From Flaccisagitta enflata (lineage: Eukaryota > Chaetognatha > Sagittoidea > Aphragmophora), in the NCBI GenBank assembly GCA_965153355.1, contig OZ231128.1:3968001-4032000 (forward strand): a stretch of DNA of 64,000 nt, given 5' to 3'. Below, one piece after another: positions 37,083 to 50,245 of this stretch. The stretch's first letter is position 1; each line of letters begins with the position of its first letter. Position numbers and translations under genes: made by a program. A model generated the notes under the pieces. It had not been told where the DNA came from, did not search any database, and saw nothing but the letters and a program-made list of their open reading frames with translations.

Positions 37083-37715
37083 GTGCATCAAACAACAAAA
37101 ACAACAATTACAACACCAATCCAAAGAAACATCCCTCAGTGCAGTGCCGGCAGCATGAACATTTCTACCAAACTTCCTACAAGGAATTTTTACCTTGAAA
37201 CCATCGGGCAATTCAACATTAACGGCCTGTTTCTTTCAGGCCGTTGCCGATGTATCTCTCTGTCGCTGTCTTCTTTCTTTTACAGATGGATTCAATTGCG
37301 AGCTGGGCAGTGCTGAAGACATCAGGAACAGCAACAGCCACAACAAGGACATCAACAACAACCACAACAACAACAGCGGCAACAACAACCACAACAACAA
37401 CAATAACAACAACAACAAACAGCAGCATCAACAATCACAGATCAATGACAGTGTCAACGACTGCGTCAATGATGGCGACAGCTGCGGCGACAGCTGCGGC
37501 GACAGCTGCGGCGACAGCTGCGGCGACAGCTATGGGGACCGCGGTGGCGACAATTACGGCGAAACATATGGAAACAGCAACGGCGATAGCAGCGGCGACA
37601 CCAAAAACACCGATGATATTGGAACTATATCAATAATGACAATCACAATGACAACAACAGCAACAAAATAGGCGATATCAGCAACAACGACAATGAAACA
37701 ACAATGACAACATCA
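37083..37715 (+). repeat. CAA-rich and GGCGACAGCTGC low-complexity region (copy B)
   Basis: Counterpart of 4,663-5,290, with four GGCGACAGCTGC units and a frame-shifting 4 bp difference near 37,300. The hairpin is conserved at 37,221-37,245. Confidence 0.75.
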
Positions 37716-38255
37716 TATTATTGGAATTGTTTTGGGACTATTAGGATCTAAAAACAAACTAAAATCTATCAACTTGTGAATACGTGAAGAAATCAAACAC
37801 TATCTTACGTTTAAGGTTTTTGTACTAATAGCAACCATTTGTTTGGACCCCTTAGGGGTCTGTGTTGGTTGCTATATATTATATTATATTATATTATATT
37901 ATAATGCTTTTGTTTCTGTGTACTGTGGCATTCGTTTCTAAAGGATTCACCAGGAAGTTGATGACACAGCTTCCTTGCGCGGTCGATGCACCTCGCCCCC
38001 CCCCCTTCCCCCCCCCCCCGTGTCTCTTCGTCAGGTCGATGCCCATCCCCCCCCCCTCACCAACTGCCTCTCCATCAGGTTAATACTGTGTTTGGCTTCG
38101 AACCTCGTAATTAGTGAGGAAGCGCATCGGGTGTTTGGTCACAATGCCCATTTTGAAACCTCACCACTTTGAACTTCTCGACCTAACAATTATCTTCACT
38201 TCCATCCGTCACTTGCTCCTCTCTTCCCTCTCCTCCCTCTCTTCCCTCTATTCCC

Positions 38256-38287
38256 CCCCACCCCCCCCCCCCCCCCCCCCCCCCCCA
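38256..38287. repeat. Poly-C run specific to copy B
   Basis: About 30 C residues with one A, replacing the CCCCTCCAACACCCTCCC of copy A at ~5,841. Real expansion or a sequencing/assembly effect. Confidence 0.8.
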
Positions 38288-38816
38288 CACCGCACAATGA
38301 TCGTTATCTGGTCTGCTTGCATTTTGGGGGATTAAAATGTTTCTGTGCTGGCTCGATTATTACGCGCATGCGACCCCATTTTTTTTGGGTCGCATGTACA
38401 TGACCTACGCTCTCTCCCACACGCGATCCCTTGCTTCATTTCTTTTTCCATAATGCTTGCCCCCGTTATCTCAAGTCAAGACGGGATCTACTGTAACTTT
38501 TCAGCGCACAGCGCACTACGCGTTTCATGCTATTGTGGTGTTTTCCGCCTGATATATATGTAACTTATCATCAAATTTGGTGTCTTGTGTCTTGTGTCTT
38601 GTATCTTGTGTCTTGTGTCTTGTGTCTTGTGTCTTGTGTCTTGTATCTTGTTACTTGTTTCTTGTACCTTATATCTCACATCCAAAACTGGCTCAGTTAC
38701 TGTTAATCAACTTGACAGTAAGCAGTTTTTCTCTTTTTTTTTTGGCACTCTTGGCTGGTTTAATTTCGATATTCAATACTTCAATATTCATCATTCATTT
38801 TTAGGCGTGGTACACT

Positions 38817-39223
38817 GTATTTAAAACTTACTTAGTAACCCCCTCCATTAACCCCCGCCCCCACCTCTCCCCAAGTCCACGTTTCTTCATCTCCAAGGTC
38901 CTTGTTTCTCAACGCTGTGTTTAAAACATACTTAGTAACCCCCTCCTTTAACCCCCGCCCCCCACCCACATCCCAAGTCCACGTTTCTTCATCTCCAAGG
39001 TCCTTGTCTCTCAAAGCTGTGTTTAAATTTAGTAACCCCCTCCCTCAACCTCCTCTCCCCCCCCTCACATCCCAAGTCCATATTTCTTCTTCTCCAAGCT
39101 CCTCGTCTCTCCAGGCTGTGTTTAAACTCAGTAACCCCCTCCCTTAACCTCCCCTCACCCCCCCCCTCTGCCCCCTCCCCCCAAACCGTCCCAAGTCCAC
39201 GTTTCTTCAACTTCAAGGTCCTT
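38817..39223. repeat. Four ~101 bp tandem repeats, C-rich (copy B)
   Basis: Duplicate of 6,389-6,795. Confidence 0.85.
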
Positions 39224-39389
39224 TTTCTCTCGACGTCCTCCAGAGGCCGCAGTTTGGACTTGGGCCGCCCAAACGCGACAAAGGTCAGTCCCAAATGTAC
39301 TCCATTCAAGTACAACACAATCACACAACCAGAAGGCCCCATGATTGATAGATAGCATGGCTGAACAGTCCAGAGTAAGACAGTGTTAT

Positions 39390-40164
<775 letters not shown>

Positions 40165-40217
40165 CGCGAGATATACGACTCGGCTACTAAAGCTGTGTTG
40201 ATCAATTGCGGTGGAAT

Positions 40218-40652
40218 TGAGAGAGGGAAGGGAGGGAGGGGAGGGAGGGGAGGGAGGGGAGGGAGGGCGGGAAGGGAACATGAGAGCAACGTCCTAATAT
40301 GGCTTGTGGGAAAGTGTAGGGGGTAGGGGGGGGCATAAGATCCATACCCTTATATGGCTTGTGAGAAAGTGGAGGGGGAGGGGGGGACACAAAATAGCAA
40401 TGGGAAAGTGTTGGGGGAAGAGGGGACATAAAAGTCATGTCCTTTTATGGCTTGTGGGAAAGTAGAAGGGGGAGGGGGGTGGACATAAAAGCAATGTCCT
40501 TATATGGCTTGTGGGAAAGTGTAGGGGGGAGGGGGAGGACAAATGAGCAATGTCCTTATAAATGGCTTGTGGGAAAGTGAAGAGGGGGGAGGGGGAGGAC
40601 ATAAGAGCAATGTCCTTATATGGCTTTGGGAAAGTGGAGAGGGGGGGAGTAA
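40218..40652. repeat. GGGAGGGGA tract and G-rich minisatellite (copy B)
   Basis: Duplicate of 7,801-8,235, practically identical. Confidence 0.85.
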
Positions 40653-40916
40653 ACTGGAGGATCAAGTTGAGAATTGGGGTTGAGGAAATTGGAAGCATCG
40701 ATAGAAAAGGAAGAATTCCGCGGACGCTGGACAGGTTATTAATTACAGGTATTACAGAGAGATCGTCTTTCATGTAGTCATGCAATTCATACATTTGTAT
40801 ACCAAACTATATAAATCAAACTCACTCAAAATGATCTTTCCATTCTTACATCCTTCGCCCGTACTTGCATTGGGTGGGCGTCAAACTTCCCCCTCTTTGG
40901 CTCCGTTTTGGCTGGA

Positions 40917-41011
<95 letters not shown>
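40917..41011. repeat. (CT)n tract (copy B)
   Basis: Expanded counterpart of 8,502-8,550. Confidence 0.95.
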
Positions 41012-41013
<2 letters not shown>

Positions 41014-41091
41014 ATTTCCTTTCCTCTCCTTTCCTCTCTCTTTTCTCGAAAAAATCTTATATGGATTTCCTTATAGATTCATTCTATGCTG

Positions 41092-41220
41092 TGATTGGCC
41101 GGTGGAATGGAAACGATTCCATCCGCTGATTGGTCGAACACGACGGTTCTCTCCACGTGTCGCGTGACGTGATTGGTGGAGACGGAGAGCCGATGGACTG
41201 CACGTCAGGCCAATGTTGTG
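41092..41220. promoter_or_regulatory. CCAAT-box cluster with E-box and TGACGT (copy B)
   Basis: Identical counterpart of 8,627-8,755 (first ATTGG at 41,094). No gene is recognisable beside it here either. Confidence 0.4.
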
Positions 41221-41683
41221 TGTTTCCTGATTGTATTTTTTTTGCAATGCGCGCGCGAGAGTCCTCTCAATGATATTGTGTCAAATTGTCGTCTATGAAC
41301 ATCGAAGAGAATGAAAAAAGAAACAATTTAAAAACAAAATTACAATGTTCAAAAAACAATGATTCCATTTGCTTTTGAAAATTCTAAGATCAAGATGAAA
41401 TTTTGGCTTTGGGAGCGAGTCCAAGAGACGGGTATGAATAACCGATTAACATCGATCAAGCATTAAGCATTAAGCAATCAAAATACCAATATCATCCAAT
41501 ATGAATCAATGGAAACAAACGAAAAAATTTCTTTCTTCACGCACCTGAACTTTTTGTTTCGAATGTTTCTTAATATGAACTCATTTCTACATCCGGAGGA
41601 ATTTTGGGCATCAACTCGTTGGTGAGTGAAATTGCACCCACAGACGCGACATTTACTTTATGTAAATACCCTTTATTTGTGTT

Positions 41684-42255
41684 GATACAATAGATCTCGT
41701 CTAGACTTGAGATAATGGGGTCTTGCATTGTGGAAAGACGAATGAAAGTAGGGGAGCAATATTTGGATCATAGACTAATCAAAGGATGCTTAATTCCCCA
41801 TGATAGCTGGTTGCCATGGAAACACATTTCCATGTATTCTCGCTAAAATATCAATATTTTGAGAGATTTTTTTAGGGAACATTGCTTAAAATCAAATTTG
41901 CTACAACTTTCCCACAGTATGTTCTGTAAGAATGTCGCTCGTTTGGCCGTTGCTAGGGAGCGTATCCATGTGTGACAACCCTTAGCAACCGCTAAACGAG
42001 CGACATTCTTACAGAACATACTGTGGGAAAGTTGTAGCAAATTCAATTTTAAAAAATGTTCCCTCAAAAAATTTCTCAAAATATTGATATTTTAGCGAAA
42101 ATACATAGAAAATGCGTTTCCATGGCAACCAGCTATCATGGGCAATAAAGCATCCCTTTATTAGTCTATGTTTTAAATATCACTCCCCTGGCTCTATTTG
42201 TTTTTCTACAATGCTTGCCCCCGTTATCTCAAGTCTAGATGAGATCTACTGTATC
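41684..42255. mobile_element. 572 bp fold-back element (copy B)
   Basis: Same palindrome as at 9,219-9,789. It differs by at least seven substitutions in the ~55 bp at 41,730-41,785, although the surrounding duplication is nearly identical. The loop is at about 41,970. Confidence 0.8.
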
Positions 42256-42294
42256 TAAATGTGGATTCTTTTGTGATTTGGTAATGAAGTTCGC

Positions 42295-43203
42295 ATGGTC
42301 ACAGATATGGTATCGTCTATGAAACGATTGAAAGGATTGACAGGATTGATACTGACAGAATTGACAGGATTGGTATGGACAAAATCAACAGGATTGATAT
42401 TGACAGGATTTGACAAAATTGGTAGGACTCATTTTGAAAGTGTGCCTCTAGGCATAAAGCAAGGAGGAATCAACTCACCGGATTTCTTTGGCGTCTACTT
42501 TGATGATTTGTGTCAACTTCTACGGCAACTGCAGACAGGATGTCACATGTTTGGACTTTTTCTCGCATTACTACTTTTTGCGGATGATATATGTCTCATG
42601 GCACCGACCAGAGGGGCACTGAACAAACTTATTCAAAAGTGCTACGACTACTGCACAGAACTTGGTCTTTCGTTCAACTCGAAAAAATCAAAAGTCATGG
42701 TTTTTTCGAAAGGCAGTGTCCAACATCATTCCTTAGAACCAGTCACTCTCAACGGCGTTGCGTTAGACTACGCCGATTCCGTTACTTATCTCGGCACTAC
42801 GATCGTCAATGACAAAGGTTTTTCCTTCTCATGTGAAAATGAACTGACAAAATTCTATCGAGCGTCAAATTCTATCCTAAAAGCAGTCAACAAACCGAGT
42901 GAAGAGATACTGCTGCAGTTATTATATTCCAACTGCATACCTATTCTTACGTATGCTTGTGCCATAAAGCAATATCCCTCTAAATTGATGCAAAACTGCA
43001 ATACAGCTGTAAACGATGCTTTGCGCTTGATCTTCGGTTACCATCGGTGGGAGAGTATCAGAGTTCTGCGCGAGTCTTTTGGTTATAAATCGCTCACAGA
43101 TATCTTTGGAGGTGCAAGGAAAAAATTTCATGTTATTGCGCCTTACCATTCTAATCCCATTGTTTCTCATATCGCTCGTAATCTGCCTAAAATTGTAGAA
43201 TAG
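42295..43203 (+). pseudogene. Non-LTR retrotransposon reverse transcriptase, 5'-truncated (copy B)
   Basis: A 302-codon frame identical in layout to that at 9,829. Motifs: GIKQGG at residues 53-58, the catalytic FADD at 95-98, GLSFN at 124-128, KKSK at 130-133 and YLG at 165-167. Unlike copy A it keeps the C-terminal end beyond WESIRVLR, with RESFGYKSLTDIFGG and a run to a TAG at 43,201-43,203. A +2 frame directly after the stop reads further plausible residues (DFENAAVCHCRF...), suggesting an old frameshift. There is no endonuclease, no N-terminal fingers and no poly-A or simple-repeat tail before 43,312. It is a 5'-truncated, inactive copy, as is usual for LINE insertions. Confidence 0.85.
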
Positions 43204-44039
43204 ATTTTGAAAATGCTGCTGTTTGTCACTGTCGCTTTATTGCTGACGAATATAATGAACTCATAAAACCCAAGTTTAAGTCTTGAAACATTGTAAACAT
43301 TTTTTTCAAAGCCATCCTTAGATGCGCCGCGCTGACGCACATCTAAATCCGATTGTGTCCGTCCGTCGGTCTGTTTGTTGTTTAGTTGGTCGATCTTTTG
43401 AAGGCCATGATTCTTTTATTCTTATTGCGGTCGATGCACTCGAAGCAATTTCAGATTTGACGCTGCGTTATCCAGATTGAATCGAAATGTTACATACTAG
43501 CCTTACTACGAATCATGACTGCGAGAACAGTGTTCCAATTGCTTGTTTTTTGTTTGTTTGGTTTTTTTTTTTTTGTTTTTTTTTTGTTTTGTTGGGTTAA
43601 GGGTGGATTTAATATAGGATTAAAATCAAGCTTAGGCTTAGGCTTCTAGGTTCAGGGCTGAGGTAAGAGTTATTGGTTAGGTTAGGTTTGTTAACATGTA
43701 AGAGACAGGAGTGCGGTCATCGATTCGTGTCGTAAACAAAGGCAAAATGGCAATTCGTAGATTTTAGGTGGGCCATGCGCAAAAGTACTACTACTAGGCG
43801 TCTAGGCAACGAGGTTGGTCAGTGTCAGATATTGAGCCTTCTCCGTTCGCACAAAGTAACCGACATTTGGCTAAACTTGGCACCAAAGTGATCTAACCTT
43901 GATCCAAAAACCACCATTAATGACAGACATTCCATTGGAGGCTCAGTGGCCATGCCACCTGTGAGTAATCTCCGCAAAAATCGACCCGCATCGGACAGAC
44001 TGACCGAGACCCCTTCCTGCATCGTGAACCGATATCAGG
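43204..44039. other. No gene seen; family A terminus and T/G-rich tract
   Basis: 43,319-43,345 is an imperfect terminal hairpin (TAGATGCG...CGCACATCTA) followed by GTCCGTCCGTCGGTCTG, the layout of a family A left end. 43,560-43,600 is T-rich with G interruptions. The remainder, including a pentanucleotide-like GGCTTAGGCTTCTAGG patch near 43,630, supports no gene. Confidence 0.6.
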
Positions 44040-44260
<221 letters not shown>

Positions 44261-44878
44261 CTTTCAGTCAGATTTGGGTGAGCAATCACCCAAAATTGAT
44301 AACAGTAAAAGAGAAGACAAAAGAGGTTGAATGTCTGGCTCATGCTCATGCTTTCTTACATTTACAATGTCTTTAATTCGATATTCATTCATGTCATGGA
44401 TGAAATATTCATGTCTGAAATCAAAAAAAGTTTCATACCAACTGGTTTCCTTTAAACAGTAACAAATGTTAAGTATCCTGTCTCAAATTTGAAATTTTTC
44501 CAATTTCTATCTAAGATCATTTTCCGTTGGAATAAAAACGATTTGAACAGGGTCGGATACACGGCAATCCACACACACACGCACCCCCCCTCCACACACA
44601 CACACAAGAAACATTTATTAATAATATGAAAAAATATGAAAAACTTTGAAAAAAATGTTGAATCGTATCGGAACTCGATATCTAGCTATATCTAATAATC
44701 GATTTATAGCTATCTCTTCTCGTATCTATTGGAGACGAGAGTCACATTGATCGTGCAGTAGATCGTATCTAGTTTGTAAGACCTGGATCGTCAGTGATTA
44801 CCTGTGAGTGACCTGAGAGACACAGGCGTGGAATCGACATTTCACTCTCTGAGCTTAACTAAATTAGCATCGACAGAC
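44261..44878. other. No gene seen
   Basis: AT-rich single-copy sequence with a short (CA)n at 44,567-44,607 and a GGTCGGATACACGG fragment (44,551) that resembles the end block of family A elements. No supported coding region or RNA. Confidence 0.6.
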
Positions 44879-45030
44879 AAGAGAGAGAGAGAGAGAGAGA
44901 CAGAGAGAGACAGAGACAGAGACAGAGACAGAGACAGAGAGAGAGAGACAGAGAGAGAGAGAGGGAGAGAGAGAGAGAAATGAGTATACAGAAAGATATA
45001 CAGAAATGATATACAGAGAGATAGACAGAC
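44879..45030. repeat. (GA)n/(GACA)n microsatellite
   Basis: GA dinucleotides interrupted by GACAGA units, grading into GATATACAGA repeats and GACA at 45,020. Confidence 0.95.
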
Positions 45031-45494
45031 AGACAGAAGTGACTGAGTAAACGGAACGAGAGAATCTGAGATTGAAAGAGAATACTAAGACCGTGAGGGT
45101 CAAGGCCAAAAGATATCCAATAGATGCGCCCGCTCGAGATTAAGAGGTTAAGATATTGTCAATTTGGAAGATGGAGGAATGGCCCATGCAATTGCAATGG
45201 GTATGGATTCTCAAAGCGTGTAATATGACACTGCTGTTTTTTTTTTTTTTTTCTTTTTTTTTTTATGACCACCAAATTTGATTTTTTGCTCAGAACTCCC
45301 ATAAGACCTGTCAGCTCATTAATAAAGTCAATATCCTCCAACGCATCGTTAACTGCCGACTTAAACCCAAAGGTTCCATCCTCCCAAATTCAAGACGTGA
45401 TTAATACTCGCGTGACAGCCACGACACGCTCCCATTGTAACAACAACGAAAGGCATTGGAAGCGAACAGCACGCACGACACAATCAACAGAGAG

Positions 45495-45600
45495 AAGAGA
45501 AGAAGAAAGAAGAAGAAAGAAAGAAAGAAAGAAAGAAAAAAGAAAGAAAGAAAGAAAAAGAAAGAATGAAAGGGCGAAAGATAGAAGAAGGGGGGGGGGG
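45495..45600. repeat. (GAAA)n/(GAAGAA)n purine tract
   Basis: Strand-asymmetric purine run of AGAA/GAAA units, ending in a run of about 10 G. Confidence 0.9.
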
Positions 45601-45778
45601 AAGAAACAGACGTAGGGACAGACAAAGTGACTGGCAGTTCGGCTGGACGACGGACGGACAGGTTGATTGACTAACGAGGAATGATTCGGATTAGTTCTAA
45701 AATTGCAGATGATGAAAAGAAACAGAAACAGTTAGACACAGTGACAGGTTCGACCCAACATAAATCTGATAGTAATGT

Positions 45779-45960
<182 letters not shown>

Positions 45961-46059
45961 GAGCCTGGATGCGCGAATCCAGATTTAATTTGTGGGGGTT
46001 GTAAAAGATGAGTAATAATATCTCTCTCGAGAGGTAGAGGAAGGTTGAAAACGAAAGAG

Positions 46060-46134
46060 AAGAAGAAGAAGAAGAAGAAGAAGAAGAAGAAGAAGAAGAA
46101 GAAGAAGAAGAAGAAGAAGAAGAAGAAGAAGAAG

Positions 46135-46229
<95 letters not shown>
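46060..46229. repeat. (GAA)n switching to (CAA)n
   Basis: About 25 GAA triplets (46,060-46,135) change at a single point to about 31 CAA triplets (46,136-46,229) in the same triplet phase. The tract abuts the end of an inverted family A element at 46,231. Confidence 0.97.
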
Positions 46230-46230
<1 letters not shown>

Positions 46231-46231
<1 letters not shown>

Positions 46232-46380
46232 AACAAGACCGTATACACGAGCCGAAGTCGCGTGCGGGTGGGCAGGAGCGGTGAAAAAGCTAAAAAAGCT
46301 AAGTGGGACCGACCGACAGACGGACGGACGGACCGACAGACGAACAGAGTGGGTCATAGAGTCGCGTGCACGCGACTAAA
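46231..46380 (-). mobile_element. Family A short interspersed element (inverted)
   Basis: Read on the minus strand it has the same order as 4,089-4,276: the palindrome GTCGCGTGCACGCGAC (46,361-46,376), CTCTATGACCCACT, a GTCGGTC/GTCCGTCC tract, a short middle, CACCCGCACGCGACTTCGG and a GTATACGGTCTTGTTC end. The middle is ~35 bp shorter than in the copy at 4,089. Confidence 0.65.
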
Positions 46381-46730
46381 AATATTTATCATTCGGAAAA
46401 AAAGGAAAAATGCAAAAAAAAAAAGAAAAATAATTTCAAAAATCATAGCTCCAAAACTATCGATCGCACAGAATTCTGTTTGGCGTCATCTGAAAGAGGA
46501 GAAATAGTTCTTTTTTTCGCTGTTAATTCCATGCATAAGCTCGTTCAACCCGAAAAATAAGCACTAACTTCCACAAGACACTCGTGAGAAAAAGGGAAAA
46601 CCAAATTCCTCCACAGGTCTCAAAAAGCCGAAGGTAACCTTCGACTTTTTTTCCAAACAAGAGTATACAAGAGGGAGAAAAAAAAAAGAAAACAAGGCCG
46701 GATACACGGGCCAAGACTGTGCGCCTGGCG

Positions 46731-47553
46731 TTATTCATCTTTAGATCTCTTCCTAGCTCTGCGAGACCTACACGCACTTGACTGAGTAACAACGGGTTAT
46801 TTTTTTCTGAGGTTCAATGTTGTTATTTGAATGACGATATGAGGCTCAAACCGTTGCTAAACTGTTGTTATTTTTTTCTCATCAATCTTCTAATGTAACG
46901 ATTGGTTAGGATGTCTGTACTTCCATTCCTTTCGTTGCTTTCTCTGGAATGAAAGGGATCTAGGGTAGGAATGAAATAAAGGAGAACAACCATTCAAAAT
47001 GAGGAACAAAATGTTGCTATAACTAAAATACAGAAGAAAAAGCCACCCCTTCTTCAAAACCGCCGCATGTTACAATTAAATGCAACAGAAATTATAACAA
47101 ATCTAAGAGAAATGTTATTATTGGTTGGACATGAGGCTGAAATGTTGTTATATTTTTGATTTTCTAAGGCTGACGATGTTGCTAGTAGCAACTTGCTACA
47201 AATGTTCTTATTTTTTTGACATTTTGAGCCTCAACGTTGTTATAAAGAAGGTTGTTACTCAGTCAAGTGCGTGTATCCCTAGCTCTATGAGACCTATCCC
47301 TAGATCTTTGAGACCTATATCTAGCTCTACCAGACCTATCCCTAGCCCTATCAGACCTATCCCCAGCTCTACCAGACCTATCCCTAGCCCTATCAGACCT
47401 ATCACCAGCTCTATCAGACCTATCCCCAGCTCGATCAGACTTATCCCCAGCTCTATCAGACCTATCCCCAGCTCTATCAGACCAATCTAAAGCTGAATAT
47501 AATGATGAATACGATGACGATCGTCTGGAATTTCGTGCGAGCTCAATTTCCAT
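46731..47553 (-). pseudogene. Arg/Ser-rich reading frame split by a transposon
   Basis: On the minus strand an ATG at 47,553 opens a frame reading MEIELARNSRRSSSYSSLYS, then about ten copies of a seven-residue SDRAGDR-type repeat (21 bp period, degenerate at both DNA and protein level). The frame runs into the element at 46,771-47,273 and stops in its TIR. On the far side, with one TA target copy removed, the 21 bp phase and the reading frame resume exactly, giving RSRRARKRSKDE and a TAA at 46,731-46,733. That both phase and frame are kept across the insertion supports one ancestral repeat-encoding sequence. RS/RD-rich tails are typical of splicing-related nuclear proteins, but no RNA-binding domain is visible and a TGA lies just upstream of the ATG, so the protein is unidentified. 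It may be a terminal exon, a fragment, or a 21 bp minisatellite that happens to be open. Confidence 0.4.
46771..47273. mobile_element. 503 bp TA-flanked inverted-repeat element (MITE-like)
   Basis: The ends are perfect 23 bp inverted repeats, beginning CACGCACTTGACTGAGTAAC on the left (46,771-46,793) and the reverse complement at 47,251-47,273. TA dinucleotides flank both sides (46,769-46,770 and 47,274-47,275), the Tc1/mariner-like target duplication. The interior is AT-rich with several GTTGTTATTTTT-type motifs near both ends, in opposite or mixed orientation, and no reading frame. Its removal restores the 21 bp periodicity of the host sequence, which proves it is an insertion. Confidence 0.85.
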
Positions 47554-47588
47554 GTGATTTCAAACATTTTTTGCGATTTTCTACTCGA

Positions 47589-47672
47589 GCGTGACCGACC
47601 GACAGACAGACCGAGAGACCGACCGACAGAGGGACAAAGCATCTTATAGAGGTGCTATGGCGCACCTAAAAA
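47589..47672. mobile_element. Family A terminus with variant hairpin
   Basis: A (GACC/GACA)n tract, then CATCTTATAG, the hairpin AGGTGC...GCACCT (47,650-47,667) and AAAAAG. Same architecture as the GTCGCG-type ends, but with a different stem sequence that still pairs. Confidence 0.5.
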
Positions 47673-47880
47673 GAAAATGAAGAGAAAGGAGAAGTTGTCG
47701 TTGTTGAAGCGTCGAGCTTTTAGAAAGAGACAAGTAAGAAACGTGGCCTGTAGGGGATTGTCTATCGACAACGGCAGATGGAGACGCAAATATGAACAAA
47801 ATATGACGACGGCGGTGACGACGATGACGACGGTGGTGACGTAGATGACGACGATGACAGTGACGTAGATGATGATAATG

Positions 47881-48228
<348 letters not shown>

Positions 48229-48352
48229 AAGACGCGAAAATATTCGACACATGGCTCTTATTTCGGCAAAAAAGGTTTTCTTTTCTTATCTCTTTGTGGT
48301 CTCAATGGAGTGGAAACGTGACCTTAGGACAACCAGACATCCAAGTATAGCA

Positions 48353-48745
48353 CATGGTCAGCGGTACTCGTTGCTCTGCTTGGAGGGATCACCTCTCTCC
48401 CTGGGAGGGCTCAAATGACTAGACAGATACAAGGGCGGATTTAAGGCCTGAGAAGTCAGTTTTGAGGCTTGAAAACCTAGATTTGAGAGCTGAATCAAGG
48501 CCTGAGAGGAGTAGAGTAAAATGATATGTCTCATTAATTTATATGTCTCCTCAAAACCTGTCACTAACTAATTTGTCACAAATAAATTTTTGGGAGACAA
48601 AAATGTCTCAACGGATTTGATTCCACGGATTTGTCCGCAGGCCTAAGAGGGCTGATTTTGGTGGATAGGGGGTTGAGAGCGAGGATGGAGTGATAGAAGG
48701 ACCACCTGGACGTACGGATGGACGTCTGGAAATATAAGTCCTGGA
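48353..48745. mobile_element. Degraded family B element
   Basis: Begins with ATGGTCAGCGGTACTCGTTG (the conserved motif next to family B elements), followed by AGGCCTGAGAAGTCAG- and AAGGCCTGAGAGG-type internal repeats and a GGACGTACGGATGGACGTCT end. The middle (about 48,500-48,640) is interrupted by unrelated AT-rich sequence containing GTCTC...GAGAC motifs. Confidence 0.45.
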
Positions 48746-49924
48746 ATCTATAGACTACACACTAGTAGTTACCTACTACACAGGTAGTCCGCCAGCGAAT
48801 TTGGGTGCGTTCAGCAACAGGGAATGAACGCCTCTTCATCAACAATGCCATACAGGTGTTGATGAACACAATGAAAGAGACCTCTGTCCAACGATTTTGT
48901 TCAGAGAGGGCCATAAAAAGCGCGTTCATGAACGGCTAAAAAATCCACTCCACCAAAAAATTAGTTCAGTAATCAATAGGAAAAGTTTTTATTTTACGCT
49001 CAAATAAAAACTTTCCCTTCGCTACTTCAATATGCAAATTATGGCTTTATGGCGTCCTTTATCGTGGTCGCTGTTTTTCGGTCGGGCTCAGTTAAATTGT
49101 GAGAAGCGAGCACGGACGGCTCAATCAAAGAAATAGCTAAAATCATACCTGCACATAACTCTACCGTACTGACCAACGGACGGACCAACGGATGGACAAC
49201 GCCACTTACAGGGTCCGTATTGGACTCGAGAACGCAACTAAAAATGAGGAATTAAGAATCTGTGAGTGAACGCTCATGAGTCATGAGTCATGACATGACA
49301 TGGTCACATGCGGCCTTTCACATTTGCGAAGCCATATGACAGCGTCCCCCCGAAGGCAACATTTGTGTTTCAAAGAGGGTCAAAATGGAAATTTTGAATA
49401 AATGGAAATGGAAAAACAAGTGAATAAAAATGATTCAGATAGCTCAGACATAATATCTAAAAGAGAAATTTGCATTCATATAGCAAGAAGGATCAAGTTT
49501 AGCCAATGTTACTAAAAAGAATTTATTGAAAATTTCTACTTTTTTCATTTTTGGTTACTGACAGGGGGCTGGTCTAAATTCTAAATTTATAGAAAATGAA
49601 AATATCAAAAAAAGAACATAGTTCTTCCCAAATCGATTACAGAGAGAACTATGTTTTCAAAATAAAATTTCACGTATTTTTTAATTTAGGCAGAAAATGA
49701 AAAAAATGTAAGCAGAAGTTTGCTAAAAAACATCATTTTCCTGCTTATTTCCATGTCAATCGCATAGTTCAAATTACTTTTTAGGTCAGAATATGATACA
49801 AAGGTATACACCAGCTTCATTATTGTCCTAATAATGATGCAAAAAGTATAGTGAAACACTTAATTTTCCTTCGAAAATTCGCTGTCATATTCTTTTTCCT
49901 CTATCCATCAAAACACTAACCGTA
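48746..49924. other. No gene seen; family A terminus near 49,180
   Basis: 49,172-49,245 reads GACCAACGGACGGACCAACGG, then a short hairpin (GTCC...GGAC) and GCAACTAAAAATG, a degraded family A end. The rest is AT-rich with short inverted pieces (ATCGATT and AGAACATAGTTCT near 49,620-49,650). No supported gene. Confidence 0.55.
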
Positions 49925-50245
49925 ACCATTCATTCGTTCATTCATTCTTTTATTCATTCATCCATTCATTCGACCATTTATTCTACCATTCATTTATCCA
50001 TGCATTCATTCATTCATTCATTCATTCATTCATTCATTCATTCATTCATTCATTCATTCATTCATTCATTCGATCATTCATTGATTCATCCATTTATTCA
50101 TTCATTCATTCTTTCTTTCAGTCATTTATTCCCTTCTTTCATTCTTCTATCTGATTTTCTATCCTTCCTTCCTTTCTACCTACCTTCCTTCCTTCCTTCT
50201 TTCCTTCCTCCCTATCTTCCTTACTTCCTTCCTTCTTTCATTCAC
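49925..50245. repeat. (CATT)n and (CTTC)n tetranucleotide tracts
   Basis: About 30 CATT units with GACC/TATT interruptions, grading through CTTT to CTTC/CCTTCCTT units. Confidence 0.95.

Noticed and set aside
46361-46380. Helitron 3' end (hairpin followed by CTAA)
   Set aside because: The hairpin lies directly against CTAA without the usual spacer, the same hairpin also occurs at the other end of the elements, and no Rep/helicase sequence is present.
47125-47490. 121-codon plus-strand frame with a Pro-Ile-Pro-Ser-Ser-Ile-Arg repeat
   Set aside because: Plus-strand reading of the same 21 bp repeats. Its first half lies inside the inserted element, so it cannot be an ancestral gene.
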